The notes: generated by a model from the letters alone, not told the origin. DNA of 64,000 bases from Anaerolineae bacterium (GCA_022820665.1 JAJEFB010000014.1:1-64000); one strand, 5' to 3'; shown: positions 34,810 to 44,861, counted from the stretch's first letter. A program made the numbers and translations.

Positions 34810-35592
34810 ATGAACGACTCCAAGACGATTGTTGTCGCGACTCATCGGCGGTCGGGCACACACTGGACGATCGACGCCTTGCGTAACAACAGCCCAGATG
34901 TCAGTGAGACCTTTCTGACCCTGGAACGGGTTTCGTCTGATCATGATTCTCCAATGCCGCTGCCAGAGTTCCGCAGGCGACTGAAAACTCTGGAGGGACG
35001 CGTGCTTGTCAAGGTGCATGACCTGCCGGCGGCAACCTTCTGGAAGCGTGATGAAGAAAGAGCCTTTGCGCTGTCGGTCCTGCGCGAATCGCCGGTGATC
35101 TATGTTCATCGTGACGGCCGCGATGTCATGGTCTCGCTTTACTACTACATGCAGTCCTTTGACGAGGAGGTCAAGAAACAGTCGTTTTCAGATTTCATTC
35201 GCTCCGAGTCCAAGCTGGACGGCATTGACAGTGGGATGAGCCGTCCAGCCTATTGGGCGCATCATGCGCGGGTCTGGCTTCGGCAACCCAATGTGCTGCT
35301 CGTATCATACGAGGCGCTGGAAAAGCGCTATGAGACCAGCGTGAGAGAAATGGCGACCTTCTTGGGTATTAGCGCCCGACGCTCGCTTCGGACAATTGAT
35401 TTGCCGGGAATGCCGGGTAAACCCTCTCTGGTCGGACGGGCGCTTTGGAAGCTGGGACATCGCCAGAGGCGGCTATCTTCCGCTGTCCAGCCCCGGCGCG
35501 GAAGCAGCGGCGACTGGCGCAATCACTTTAACGATGATGATCTCGTTTTTTTCATGGACGAGGCCGGAGATCAAATGCAGCTGTTGAAGTAG
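34810..35592 (+). CDS. PAPS-dependent sulfotransferase family protein
   Basis: 260 residues. The PAPS-binding 5'-phosphosulfate loop appears as HRRSGTHW at about residues 12-19, and the 3'-phosphate site as VYVHRDGRDVMVS near 97-109. The late segment RGSSGDWRNHF resembles the conserved RKGxxGDWKNxF of cytosolic-type sulfotransferases, and a His in KVHDLP could be the base. The acceptor is unknown; it could be a glycan, lipid or small phenol. It begins exactly at the base after mutS, so translation may be coupled. The downstream 155 bases to the converging gene show no strong terminator. Confidence 0.85.
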   Translation: MNDSKTIVVATHRRSGTHWTIDALRNNSPDVSETFLTLERVSSDHDSPMPLPEFRRRLKTLEGRVLVKVHDLPAATFWKRDEERAFALSVLRESPVIYVHRDGRDVMVSLYYYMQSFDEEVKKQSFSDFIRSESKLDGIDSGMSRPAYWAHHARVWLRQPNVLLVSYEALEKRYETSVREMATFLGISARRSLRTIDLPGMPGKPSLVGRALWKLGHRQRRLSSAVQPRRGSSGDWRNHFNDDDLVFFMDEAGDQMQLLK

Positions 35593-35747
35593 ACTGACGT
35601 TTCTTGCTGCTTCGCACCTGTTTGTCAAATGTCTTCGAAAAACATTAAGGCTTTCTTGGCTTTTGGAGCGACTTGGCCGGCTCGGGAACGCCGCTGTCAA
35701 GCAAATTGAATGGGGCAAGCTAGCGAGGGCGCTCGCGACGCTTGCCA

Positions 35748-37124
35748 TTACTTGCCGCCGTACATGTCTGCGGCCCGCCACGTGACTGCCTGATATATCT
35801 CGAAGAATAGCGTTACGCTGATGAGCGCGTATGCAAGGTCGACGAGTTTAATCTGGTATCCGAAAAGTCGAATATGCAGGTCTTGCAGCGCTCTGCTGTG
35901 AACTATCAACCCAATTGTCCAGAAGAAGGGTATAAGCAATATCAGAACGACTCGCGGTCCTTCCCCCCCGCTAATCGGATTGTACCAGGCTGCTCCCAAA
36001 CCATAGATCGCAAAAATCGCCGCCAGATAGCAATGAATGTGAATATGGCAAGATTTGTCTTGCCAGCGAAATTGTCTAATTAGCAGCGGTATCGAGAATA
36101 ACAGCACTAGCAATCCCAGCGCGACTTGTGAGCAGTAGCCGAAAATGTGCCGACTGTGTTTAATATAACAGGCGTATCCGGTTAGTTTTTCGATACCCTC
36201 GCGCAGCCGTTCGATGATTTGATCTGAAGAGTGTTCTTGCAAGTACTTCCGCAATCCGGGCATTTCATCATCCGGCAATTGAAGGAACCCCGCGTAACCA
36301 CCAGCCTCTCTCGTGGCGGCATCCGCCTCGTCCCAAGAGTCAAACCAAACGTAAATCCTTGTATTCACATTGTAGAAGTACTCGCCGTAGTTCATCTTGC
36401 TTTCCCGAAAGTATGGAAACAGCAAAATCATAAATGTCGTCAAAGGCATAAGGGCGCTCAACAGTATTCGAGACAGCTTCCTGCGGTTCAATTCGCCATT
36501 TAGCGCTATGACAAACAACAGAACAGCGTGAGAAGCCGAAAAGGCAATCAGGGCTGGCAAAACATTGGCTTTGGTAAAATGCGCCAGAGCGAAGAGCGCG
36601 CCGGTCCCGACGTATTTGTACCACCTCGGCCTAAACAATGTCTCTACGGAAAGAATAAATGCGAAGCCGAACAAGGTATAAGAAAGGATTTCTGGTTGAA
36701 AGAAAGGCGCTTTAAAGGCAAACGCCAGGAAGCCGATCGTCAGTATCGCGCAAAACGTATATAGGCGAGTGAATTTCCAATAGAAAACCACTGCCAGGGA
36801 AGCTAATGCAACTACAGACAACCAGACGTTGATCTGTTTGCCCCGCTGAAAAAATGCTTCGTCGTCAAGCTCTGGCGAATTCAGCGCCGCCTGGACGAAA
36901 GCGAATAATGGCATATAGTTGCGACGACCTGTATAGGCGAAATCGGTCTCGTATGCTCTGCGCGCGAATCTAATATGCGCGCTCTGGTCACTGCGCCCCA
37001 GGTCATCGTTGCGATGGTATTGCAAATGCGTCGTGTGCAGATAAAGCAGAAGCGTACAAACAATGACCATTGCCGTAGCCGCGATGGTGACGAAACGCGT
37101 CAACAATCTCATATCATTCGCCAC
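35748..37124 (-). CDS. GT-C-like polytopic membrane protein
   Basis: 458 residues. An N-terminal transmembrane helix (about 11-30) is followed by a short outer loop with RNDDLGRSDQSAHIRFARRAYE, an Asp-rich first loop like that of GT-C glycosyltransferases that use polyprenyl-phosphate sugars. About nine further helices follow. A large soluble loop (about 235-330) lies mid-protein, with many Trp and Tyr. I do not recognise the exact family. It overlaps the start of the upstream DUF1385 gene by 11 bases, so the two are in one transcript. Confidence 0.65.
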   Translation of the reverse strand: MANDMRLLTRFVTIAATAMVIVCTLLLYLHTTHLQYHRNDDLGRSDQSAHIRFARRAYETDFAYTGRRNYMPLFAFVQAALNSPELDDEAFFQRGKQINVWLSVVALASLAVVFYWKFTRLYTFCAILTIGFLAFAFKAPFFQPEILSYTLFGFAFILSVETLFRPRWYKYVGTGALFALAHFTKANVLPALIAFSASHAVLLFVIALNGELNRRKLSRILLSALMPLTTFMILLFPYFRESKMNYGEYFYNVNTRIYVWFDSWDEADAATREAGGYAGFLQLPDDEMPGLRKYLQEHSSDQIIERLREGIEKLTGYACYIKHSRHIFGYCSQVALGLLVLLFSIPLLIRQFRWQDKSCHIHIHCYLAAIFAIYGLGAAWYNPISGGEGPRVVLILLIPFFWTIGLIVHSRALQDLHIRLFGYQIKLVDLAYALISVTLFFEIYQAVTWRAADMYGGK

Positions 37125-38196
37125 CAGGGACGTGAGCCGCCTCCGGGCGGGCGGGAGGAACCGCCGCTTCTTCTTCCGGGATTAAACCTTCGGAGAGCAA
37201 TACACGCTTAAATGAGACGATCGCGACTTCGATCATGTCCAGGCTGGGTTCATTAGTCGTAAGATGCTGCAGCGCCAAATTGGGCCGTATCATGAAGCGT
37301 ATCCAGGCTTTGTCCAGGTTGGAGGCGGTGTACTTCAGGAATTCGTAGGCGACTCCCGCGACAATAGGAATGAAGATAACGCGTGACAGTATCAACAAGG
37401 CAAAGGGCGGGCGCCCGATCAAAGAAAACAGAAACACGCTTACAAACACGACCGTCAATAGAAATGCCGTACCGCAGCGAGGGTGCTCAATGGCATGACG
37501 ACGGACGACCTCTGGCAGCAATTCATCGCCAGCTTCGTATGCGTTGATGGTTTTATGTTCCGCGCCATGATAGGAAAATATCCGTTTGCCGTCGTTGGTG
37601 CGTCCTACGAACCAGATGTATACGACTAGAATCGCCAATTGCACCACGCCCTCGATCAAATTAATGAGGAAGGCGTCAAAGCCGATGGGTAGAGCCTCGT
37701 AAGCCAGGAAGTTACCGCTTTCAGCAGCGACGGCAACTTCGTTGCCCGCTTCATCAACAACGATCTCCTTCGCGGTGGTGCTGAGGCCCAGGAAGTTTCC
37801 GATGCCGGTTGCGGCAGTGGTCGGCAGAAGGAAAAAGATTCCGATTCCGATTAGCAAAGACACTGCGATTGTCGCCCATCCGATGGGTCCGTTGAAGCTG
37901 ATATTCTCCTCTTCGTCCAGCGCGACATCCGCCGACCACATGAGCGCGCGAATGCCGAGACCGAGCGCGTCCCAAAGACCGATTAAACCGCGTACAAATG
38001 GTGTTCGGGCGATGCGCCCTCGATACAGGGTAGCGCTAAGAGGTTGCTCATGTATGACGATCTGTCCCTTGGGGTCGCGGACGGCCACCGCCATCGAGTG
38101 AGCCCCGCGCATCATCACGCCTTCAATGACCGCTTGGCCGCCATAAGAGAACTTTAACTCGCCAGCCGCTCTTTTCTTCGTAGGCTCCTTCAACAT
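37114..38196 (-). CDS. YqhQ/DUF1385 family membrane protein
   Basis: 360 residues. The N-terminal signature GGQAVIEGVMMRG (about 20-32) and the central block FSYHGAEHKTINAYEAG with HPRCGTAFLL are the defining conserved segments of DUF1385. About five transmembrane helices are seen. A segment of about 40 residues after the second helix (VVDEAGNEVAVAAESGN) is polar and acidic. The family is widespread in Firmicutes and Chloroflexota and its function is not settled. Its stop overlaps the start of the GT-C-like gene. A 374-base gap separates it from recJ upstream. Confidence 0.92.
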   Translation of the reverse strand: MLKEPTKKRAAGELKFSYGGQAVIEGVMMRGAHSMAVAVRDPKGQIVIHEQPLSATLYRGRIARTPFVRGLIGLWDALGLGIRALMWSADVALDEEENISFNGPIGWATIAVSLLIGIGIFFLLPTTAATGIGNFLGLSTTAKEIVVDEAGNEVAVAAESGNFLAYEALPIGFDAFLINLIEGVVQLAILVVYIWFVGRTNDGKRIFSYHGAEHKTINAYEAGDELLPEVVRRHAIEHPRCGTAFLLTVVFVSVFLFSLIGRPPFALLILSRVIFIPIVAGVAYEFLKYTASNLDKAWIRFMIRPNLALQHLTTNEPSLDMIEVAIVSFKRVLLSEGLIPEEEAAVPPARPEAAHVPGGE

Positions 38197-38570
38197 CGTC
38201 CTCCGTCAGGCTGCTACCAATGCACCCAGTGGTTCTACTTGAATCCAGCGATTAGGCAGCGCTTGGATGAATCATCTTCTGAACATATTCTCCAATATTG
38301 ACACTGTAAATTACGCCGCGGATTGTCCTGTGAAACGAAAACCCATTTATGCTTTTTGTCGGTCCTGTGACTTATTTCCCTCTGCATTGCTCGGCCAGGG
38401 GATTTACGTCCTTAGCGGGCAAAGTTGTCCCATGCTCCCGTCCGCCAAAACCGGATTGTCAAAAAATATACGCCGCACGCCGATAGAGGTCAAGTTGAAA
38501 ATAGCGCCGTCTCATTGGCCAGCCTGGGTCAGCAACGCGAGGCACGGGGACCTCAAGATACCGGATGCTT
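38197..38570. other. 374-base gap between recJ and DUF1385, no gene seen
   Basis: No protein-like frame, tRNA or clear riboswitch was recognised on either strand. A TTGACA appears on the minus strand near 38454-38459 without a matching -10, and CCTGTGA occurs twice, about 40 bases apart. The gap probably holds the promoter of the DUF1385 gene. A small RNA cannot be excluded. Confidence 0.4.
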
Positions 38571-40295
38571 TTATACCAAGCCTTCCGCTGGGCGAATATC
38601 GATCAATTTCAATTGCATGGAGCGTCTGCCGTTCCACTCGTTCATCTCTAAATGATAGGCGGCGTCAATGGCGCCCGGCATGTGACTTGACCATTCGCCC
38701 AATCCGAAACCGATGGCATCTATCGGCGCGTTGTCCTTACGCGCGATCTTCAACTTCAGGTGTCGCCCGTCATCGCCGACGCGTCGACAAGAGACAAGTC
38801 CCAGGTTCCTGCTCATGAATAATGCCGGCGGATTCGCGTGTCCAGTTGGCTCAAGCCACATCAGTTCATCGGCCAGATCTACTCTCAAGTCGCGCTCATC
38901 AATCTCCATATCTACTTGGACGCGACGCCGCAGTTCCTGACCTGCCAGCGACTGCCTGGCTTTGCGCTCGAGCGCATGCCGTAAGGCGTCGCGGTTACTG
39001 TTGTGCACGGTAAAGCCCGCTGCCATAGCGTGCCCGCCATGCCGGATCAATAGATCCGCGCACTCATCCAAGGCTTGGGTGATGTTGAACTCGGGAATGC
39101 TGCGGCATGAGGCGCGGCTCTCTTCTTCACCGTATTCCAGGACGACCGCGGGCCGGTAAAATCGTTCTGTTAGCCTTCCTGCCACCAAACCTACAATGCC
39201 AGGCAAAAGCTCCTTATCACCAGCAAAGATCAGGTCGACGCCGTCCATCTCGCCGATCTGATCACTAATGGCCGCCTGCGCCTGGCGAGTCAGTTTTTGC
39301 CGCTGAGCGTTGAGAGTTTGCAATTCCAGGGCGTAGGGTTCCGCCATTTTTTTGGAGGAAGCCAATAACAGATTGTATGCGCTCATTGCCGAGCCCAAGC
39401 GTCCGGCGGCATTGATCCGCGGTCCGAGCATGAAAGCGATGTCCGCGGCGGAGATCTTTTCGGGGCGAAGGCGCGCGACTTTGCCCAGCGCAGCGAGGCC
39501 AGGTCGACGTTGGTCGTTGATCGTCTTCAATCCGTGGCGGACAAGCCGTCGATTCTGGCCGTCATTAAGAGCGGCCAGGTCGGCAACCGTACCGATAGCG
39601 ACCAGGTCCAGCAAGTCGGACTGGCGCAAATGAAGAGGATAGTTGTCGCGATCGTTCCGCCAACGATCGAGCAGGAGCGCCTTTGCCAACATGAATGCGA
39701 CGCCGACGCCCGCCAGGCTGGTATTGCCGGCGCAACTCTTTTGCTGTGGATTGATTATCGCCATTGCTCGCGGGATTTCCGGACCAATGGAATGGTGATC
39801 GGTGATGATGATATCCAGGCCGGCGCGCTGACCGGCTTCTACTTCATTGACTGAGCGTATGCCACAGTCAACCGTGACGACCAGAGCAACCCCGGCAACG
39901 GCAAGCGCCTCCAGAGCCGGGCAATTGAGTCCATAGCCTTCTTCAACCCGGTCAGGTATATAAGGGCGGACATCCGCGCCCAATGCCACAAGCGTCTGTA
40001 CCAGCAAGCAGGTAGCGGTCACGCCGTCGGCATCGAAGTCCCCGTAGACCGCGATTGGCTCTTGATTTGCGATGGCTGCGCCGATTCTTGTCACAGCTTT
40101 TTGCATGTCCTTTATTTCGAAAGGATCTTCTGTGAGTTCGGATGCGCTGAGAAACTGCCTGGCTTGGTCCGGATCTTCAAAGCCGCGGTTAAAGAGTATT
40201 TGCGCCAGGATTGGGCTGATATTTTTATAGCGGCGCAGGTGCTCGTCCGGCGCCGGGCGAGCGATAATCCAATCCTTTTGAATCATAGACTGCAT
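38571..40295 (-). CDS. recJ: Single-stranded-DNA exonuclease RecJ
   Basis: A 5'-3' ssDNA exonuclease of the RecF pathway and mismatch repair. It has 574 residues. The DHH-family motifs are YGDFDADGVTATCLL (about 80-94), VTVDCGIRS, IITDHHSIG and the motif NPQQ, followed by GPRINAAGRLGSA. The DHHA1 domain follows, with CRSIPEFNITQAL and RHGGHAMAAGFTV. The C-terminal OB-like domain (about 460-570) is present. It lies head-to-head with fmt, with a short gap containing a TAAAAT at 40309-40314. Confidence 0.96.
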   Translation of the reverse strand: MQSMIQKDWIIARPAPDEHLRRYKNISPILAQILFNRGFEDPDQARQFLSASELTEDPFEIKDMQKAVTRIGAAIANQEPIAVYGDFDADGVTATCLLVQTLVALGADVRPYIPDRVEEGYGLNCPALEALAVAGVALVVTVDCGIRSVNEVEAGQRAGLDIIITDHHSIGPEIPRAMAIINPQQKSCAGNTSLAGVGVAFMLAKALLLDRWRNDRDNYPLHLRQSDLLDLVAIGTVADLAALNDGQNRRLVRHGLKTINDQRRPGLAALGKVARLRPEKISAADIAFMLGPRINAAGRLGSAMSAYNLLLASSKKMAEPYALELQTLNAQRQKLTRQAQAAISDQIGEMDGVDLIFAGDKELLPGIVGLVAGRLTERFYRPAVVLEYGEEESRASCRSIPEFNITQALDECADLLIRHGGHAMAAGFTVHNSNRDALRHALERKARQSLAGQELRRRVQVDMEIDERDLRVDLADELMWLEPTGHANPPALFMSRNLGLVSCRRVGDDGRHLKLKIARKDNAPIDAIGFGLGEWSSHMPGAIDAAYHLEMNEWNGRRSMQLKLIDIRPAEGLV

Positions 40296-40360
40296 ATGAA
40301 TAATCTCATAAAATGACTAACCGATACTACCATTCGCAGATGCAGGGTACAAGCCAACTT

Positions 40361-41281
40361 ATGGCAAGAATCGTGTTTATGGGGACGCCTGACTTCGCGC
40401 TGCCCAGCTTGGCCGCTCTCCTTGATTCACATGCGGTTGTCGCTGTCGTAACGCAGCCGGATCGCCCGTCGGGCAGACATCGCCGGCTGCGGCTGTCGCC
40501 GGTCAAAAGAGCGGCGCTTGAGGCGAGCATTCCCTTGCTGCAGCCGGAGCGCATTCGCAGTGACGAGTCAATTTCCGCCTTGCGAGCCATGCGCGCGGAC
40601 TTGTTTGTGGTGGTGGCTTTCGGGCAGATTCTTCCGCAGGTCCTGTTGGATCTGCCGCGAATCGCATCAATCAACGTACACGCGTCGCTGTTGCCTCGTT
40701 GGCGCGGCGCCGCGCCAATTCAGGCGGCGATACGCGCGGGCGATCAAGAGACAGGCGTCACGTTGATGGTAATGGATGCGGGCTTGGATACCGGTCCCGT
40801 AATCGCACAGCGTTCAGTCCCGATCTCGAAAGACGAAACTGGCCAGAGCTTGCATGACAAGCTCGCGCAACTTGGCGCGGAACTCCTGGTCCAGGCGCTG
40901 CCGGATTTCCTGGACGGAACTGCCTCGCCTGCGCCGCAAGACGAAGCATGCGCGACTTACGCGCCGACGATTAAGAAAGAAGAGGGCCGGTTGGATTGGT
41001 CGCGCGCGGCGGCTGAAATCGAACGAACGATACGCGCCTTTACGCCCTGGCCCGGCAGCTTCACGACCTGGAATGGCGCGCCGCTAAAGATCCACGCCGG
41101 CTACGAAGACGCGGGTCTAGCCAGTCCGGGCCTAGTTTTCAACCACGAAAAGGGGCTCGCAATCGGCACGGGCGCAGGGCTGTTTTTCCCCACCGAAGTC
41201 CAACTGGCGGGGAAAAAACGCCTGTCAATCGCGGATTTCGTCAACGGACATGCTGACTTTCTAGGCGCTGTCTTGGAGTGA
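40361..41281 (+). CDS. fmt: Methionyl-tRNA formyltransferase
   Basis: Formylates initiator Met-tRNA using 10-formyl-THF. It has 306 residues. MARIVFMGTPDFALPSL opens the Rossmann domain, SINVHASLLPRWRGAAPIQ is the catalytic signature (Asn, His), and LMVMDAGLDTGPV follows with the catalytic Asp. A C-terminal OB-fold domain covers about 205-306. ATG 40361 is chosen because upstream in-frame ATGs would add unconserved residues. Its TGA is shared with a possible GTG of the MATE gene. def (deformylase) is not seen next to it. Confidence 0.96.
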   Translation: MARIVFMGTPDFALPSLAALLDSHAVVAVVTQPDRPSGRHRRLRLSPVKRAALEASIPLLQPERIRSDESISALRAMRADLFVVVAFGQILPQVLLDLPRIASINVHASLLPRWRGAAPIQAAIRAGDQETGVTLMVMDAGLDTGPVIAQRSVPISKDETGQSLHDKLAQLGAELLVQALPDFLDGTASPAPQDEACATYAPTIKKEEGRLDWSRAAAEIERTIRAFTPWPGSFTTWNGAPLKIHAGYEDAGLASPGLVFNHEKGLAIGTGAGLFFPTEVQLAGKKRLSIADFVNGHADFLGAVLE

Positions 41282-41409
41282 CACGCCGGCAGGACAGCTT
41301 TCGCCGGATCTGGGTCGATTTGCTTTGCCGCGACTTGCTCGCCAAGTTCCTTACGCGGCGTGAACAAGTCTCAATGGCGCCAAGCTGGGGGGAAGTTGAA
41401 CACTCATCC

Positions 41410-42768
41410 ATGAAGCGATCAACCGCCTATGCGCGCAACAGCCGCTTCTTGATTCAGCCTAATCGCACGATCCTGTATCTTTCGCTTCCCATCTTGCTAT
41501 CCTTGATCGCCGAACCGGTAACCGGACTTGTGGACACCGGGTTCGTTGCGCAACTAGGCACGACGCCACTGGCTTCCTTGATGGTTGGCACTGGCGCGCT
41601 GACGTCCTTGTTCTGGATTTTCGGATTCTTGGGGATCGCCACGCAAACCGAGGTTGCGCAGGCTTTTGGCAAGCGCGACCTCGATGGGGCGGTCCGGTCC
41701 GTCAGCCTGACTTTAACCTTGGGCGCGTTTCTCAGCCTGATCCTCAGCGCGCTCTTGATCCCGGCGGCGGAGGTCGCATCGAGCTGGTTGGGCGCCCAAG
41801 GCGAAGTCCTTGAACTCGCAAGCGAATATATACGGCTGCGGCTGATCGGCGCGCCGGCGGTGGTCATCACCATTGTCGGCTTTGGCGCGCTGCGTGGCGT
41901 CCAAGATATGAAGACCCCCTTGTGGATCGCGCTGGGGATCAATTTTACGAATATTCTGCTGGACTATGCGCTCATATTTGGCTGGGCATTCTTGCCCGCG
42001 CTAGGCGTTGGCGGGGCCGCATTGGCAAGTTCCCTCAGTCAATGGCTGGGCGCTTGTTGGATGCTGGTGGCAATATGGCGTAAAATCGGTCTAACTCAAG
42101 ATTTTAGACTGCGGGACGGAATCAAACTGATGCGCGTGGGCCGCGACCTGTTTATTCGCACGGGATCGCTGACCTTGTTCACGCTTGTGGCAACGCGGGT
42201 CGCCACAGAGATGGGCGCGGAGGCCGGCGCTGCTCATCAGGTCATTCGTCAATTCTGGTTCTTCACAGCTTTGGTATTGGAAGCCTTCGCGACTACCGCG
42301 CAGAGTTTGATCGGCTACTTTTTCGGTTCCGGACAGATGCGCGATGCCAAACGCGTGGCGCTTTCCACGACGGCTTGGAGCCTGACTACGGGTATCCTGT
42401 TGATGGTCCTGATGCTGCTTGCGGCGCCGCTGGTTGCGGGCAGCATGGTTCCAGATGACACGGTCGCTGTTTTTGCGGCGGCTTGGATCGTGGCGGCGCT
42501 TTCACAGCCGCTAAACGCGCTCGCCTTCATCACCGACGGCATCCATTGGGGGACGAGCGATTATGGCTTTTTGCGAAATGCTATGCTGATGGCGACAGTC
42601 TGCGGATTGCTGGCTTTACAAGTCGTCGCCGCTGCTGTTCCGGCGGATTTCAGCGGCGTTTGGCTGGCGACAGTCCTGTGGATCGGTATTCGCGCCTTTT
42701 GGGGTGTCTTGCGCGTTTTTCCCGGTATCGGCAACAGTCCCTTTCGCATGCGCGTATTGGCGGAATAA
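41410..42768 (+). CDS. MATE-family efflux transporter
   Basis: A multidrug and toxin extrusion family cation-coupled exporter of about 452 residues, twelve transmembrane helices. The family pattern is seen in LPILLSLIAEPVTGLVDTGFVAQLGTTPLASL (helix 1 to loop) and the internal repeat at ILYLSL/FIRTGSLTLF. It is closest in feel to the DinF/MatE branch. GTG 41278, which overlaps the fmt stop (GTGA), would give 496 residues. ATG 41410 gives the usual family length and is preferred, though the coupled start is possible. Confidence 0.88.
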   Translation: MKRSTAYARNSRFLIQPNRTILYLSLPILLSLIAEPVTGLVDTGFVAQLGTTPLASLMVGTGALTSLFWIFGFLGIATQTEVAQAFGKRDLDGAVRSVSLTLTLGAFLSLILSALLIPAAEVASSWLGAQGEVLELASEYIRLRLIGAPAVVITIVGFGALRGVQDMKTPLWIALGINFTNILLDYALIFGWAFLPALGVGGAALASSLSQWLGACWMLVAIWRKIGLTQDFRLRDGIKLMRVGRDLFIRTGSLTLFTLVATRVATEMGAEAGAAHQVIRQFWFFTALVLEAFATTAQSLIGYFFGSGQMRDAKRVALSTTAWSLTTGILLMVLMLLAAPLVAGSMVPDDTVAVFAAAWIVAALSQPLNALAFITDGIHWGTSDYGFLRNAMLMATVCGLLALQVVAAAVPADFSGVWLATVLWIGIRAFWGVLRVFPGIGNSPFRMRVLAE

Positions 42769-42889
42769 CATCCGAATGCCCGCAACCGCGCCGGAGCTTC
42801 TGCGTATATTGGGATAACAGCGGCAACACAATATCGATTCATTGCGCATGGCATTCTGCGCGCGTGATTGCTAAAAGGCGATTGGGATA

Positions 42890-43135
42890 ATGAACATCAA
42901 TATGAAAAAGCGACTCTATCGTTCGAGAGCCGATCGCCGCATTGCCGGCGTCTGCGGAGGCATTGCAGATTACCTCGCGGTCGATCCGACAATCGTCCGC
43001 ATCATTTGGGTGCTCTTTGCTATCGCGGGCGGACCTGGCGTGGTGCTCTATATCATTCTGGCTGCGATAATCCCCGAGGAACCTGGATATGTACAGGCGT
43101 CGGCGGAGAAAATCAAGAATGATGAATCCAGCTAG
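42890..43135 (+). CDS. PspC-domain membrane protein
   Basis: 81 residues. The PspC domain is complete: KRLYRSRADRRIAGVCGGIADYLAVDPTIVRIIWVLFAIAGGPG (Gly-rich turn, then one transmembrane helix) ending with IIPEEP. Related proteins act in phage-shock or envelope stress and in membrane toxin-antitoxin-like control. The C-terminal tail is polar and short. A second ATG at 42902 is possible. It lies 121 bases after the MATE gene. Confidence 0.88.
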   Translation: MNINMKKRLYRSRADRRIAGVCGGIADYLAVDPTIVRIIWVLFAIAGGPGVVLYIILAAIIPEEPGYVQASAEKIKNDESS

Positions 43136-43196
43136 AACCCTCGTGGTCCCGCGCCTGAGAAGTCGCCACAGCTTCAGCCACTGCTGCGGGAGCATG

Positions 43197-44183
43197 CTAG
43201 AGCAAGTCGCTGATCGCCTCGCGCTCGCTCTTTAATTCTTCTTCTGTCTCCCTGATTTTGCCCAAGGCATATTCGCTCAGGTCCAGTCCGGTTACAGGCT
43301 TGATTCTGCCCATTCCGTCGCTTCTCAATGGAAATGAGTAGATTAGCCCGTCCGCAACGCCGTACGGATTGCCTTCGCTGGGAACAGCCGCGCTGAACCA
43401 GTCTCCTTCGGCTGTCGGATTAATCAGGCTACGGATCGTATCGAGCGCGGCATTCGCGGCGCTGGCCGCGGAACTCTTGCCGCGCGCGTTGATAACCGCG
43501 GCGCCGCGCTTTTGCACGGTACTCATAAAGTCCTTTTCCAGCCATGCGCGGTCGCTGATGACCGATTCGGCAGGTTGACCATTGATCAAGGCATGTTCAA
43601 AGTTGGGGAATTGCGTACTGCTGTGGTTGCCCCAGATGGCCAGTCGTTTGACATCCGATACCAGCGCGCCGGCTTTTTGCGCCAACTGCGACTTGGCGCG
43701 GTTTTCATCAAGTCGCGTCATGGCGAACCACCTGTCGGCCGGGATGTCGGGCGCGTTGGCTTTGGCGACCAGACAATTGGAATTGCAAGGATTGGCGACG
43801 ACAAGCACGCGAATATCATCAGCGGCATGATCGTTAATGGCTTTGCCTTGGGCGACGAAGATCGGGCCGTTCGCGGCGATGAGGTCGCCCCGTTCCATGC
43901 CCGGACCGCGTGGCCTGCCACCGACAAGGATCGCCCAGTTGGCGTCTTTGAAAGCCACATAAGGATCGTCAGAAATCACGATGTCCTGTAGCAGAGATTG
44001 GGCGCTGTCCTCCAGCTCCATGACTACGCCTTCAAGCGCTTGCATCGCCGCTGGAATCTCAAGGATTTGCAAGATTACTGGTCGGTCCGCGCCGAACACT
44101 TCCCCGTTGCCAATGCGAAAGAGCAGACTGTAGGCGATTTGACCGGCCCCGCCGGTCACCGCTACACGTATGGGTGTCGTCAT
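43197..44183 (-). CDS. mdh: Malate dehydrogenase (type 2, MDH/cytosolic-like)
   Basis: NAD-dependent interconversion of malate and oxaloacetate. It has 328 residues. The nucleotide loop [15 protein letters not shown] is at about 10-24. [17 protein letters not shown] carries the substrate-binding Arg residues, [10 protein letters not shown] the Asn loop, and [13 protein letters not shown] the catalytic His. This is the longer type seen in bacteria such as Thermus, rather than the LDH-like type. The Shine-Dalgarno GGAGG is about 11 bases before the ATG. The next gene downstream is on the plus strand and converges. Confidence 0.96.
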   Translation of the reverse strand: MTTPIRVAVTGGAGQIAYSLLFRIGNGEVFGADRPVILQILEIPAAMQALEGVVMELEDSAQSLLQDIVISDDPYVAFKDANWAILVGGRPRGPGMERGDLIAANGPIFVAQGKAINDHAADDIRVLVVANPCNSNCLVAKANAPDIPADRWFAMTRLDENRAKSQLAQKAGALVSDVKRLAIWGNHSSTQFPNFEHALINGQPAESVISDRAWLEKDFMSTVQKRGAAVINARGKSSAASAANAALDTIRSLINPTAEGDWFSAAVPSEGNPYGVADGLIYSFPLRSDGMGRIKPVTGLDLSEYALGKIRETEEELKSEREAISDLL

Positions 44184-44246
44184 GCCGTCGAATCCTCCAA
44201 GTATCAGGTCAAGATCAAACGCGGCAATTGTAGCGGAAATACAGCC

Positions 44247-44861
44247 CTAATTCATCTGTGATTCGTCCCTATGCGGCGTTTGCGCAAAGCCTAAGATTTC
44301 CCAGATATCTTCTTGGCGTTTCAAGGTAGTTATAGATGTGTTCTTGATGGATGTGCCCGGCAGCGTGGCATACATTGAACCGAGAAAAATAGCGATCGCC
44401 GAGCCATGAGTCACCAGCGCAATTGATTTGTGGCTCGATTTCGCCGTCAGATCATCCCAGGCAGCGCGCATCCGCCGCTGAACATCCCGCCGGGATTCGC
44501 CTTGTGGCGCTCTGTACGCCAGGTAGCCCGTGGTCCAATTGCGATGCGCCGCGGGGAACCGACGCTCGACCTCCGCGAAAGTGAGTCCCTCGAATATGCC
44601 AAATTCGATTTCGCGCAGGCGTTCGTCACTGCGGGGCGGCAAGCCGATTAGATTCCCGATTATCTCCGCAGTCTCTTGCGCCCGCAGGATGGGGCTTGTG
44701 TACAGCGCATCAATTGAGAGACCCTGCAGATAGCGCGCGACGGAAGCGGCTTGATCGCGTCCGCGTTCATTCAGCGGTATCTCCATGACGCCTTGCAACC
44801 GCCGTTCGCGATTGAAATCCGTTTCGCCATGACGAATCAGCAGGACTTTTTCGACGCTCAT
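44247..44861 (-). CDS. Histidine phosphatase family protein
   Basis: A phosphoglycerate mutase-like phosphatase of 204 residues. LIRHGETDFNRERRLQG is the phospho-His active loop (RHG), with IEFGIFEGLTFAEVE (Glu) and VTHGSAIAIF (second His) completing the site. Such proteins are GpmB/CobC-like and may dephosphorylate sugar phosphates or alpha-ribazole-5-P. The start is ATG 44861, preceded by GGGAGG. A longer frame to 44909 lacks a binding site. It lies 63 bases upstream of mdh in the same direction. Confidence 0.9.
   Translation of the reverse strand: MSVEKVLLIRHGETDFNRERRLQGVMEIPLNERGRDQAASVARYLQGLSIDALYTSPILRAQETAEIIGNLIGLPPRSDERLREIEFGIFEGLTFAEVERRFPAAHRNWTTGYLAYRAPQGESRRDVQRRMRAAWDDLTAKSSHKSIALVTHGSAIAIFLGSMYATLPGTSIKNTSITTLKRQEDIWEILGFAQTPHRDESQMN

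Noticed and set aside
38197..38570. Possible 6S, SRP or other RNA in the recJ-DUF1385 gap
   Set aside because: None of the conserved cores (SRP GGAAG/AGCA loop, tmRNA end, common riboswitch cores) was found. A covariance search would be decisive.
38267..38818. A 183-codon plus-strand frame overlapping the recJ end
   Set aside because: It overlaps the conserved RecJ C-terminus on the other strand and has an Arg/Ser-rich composition with no start signal.
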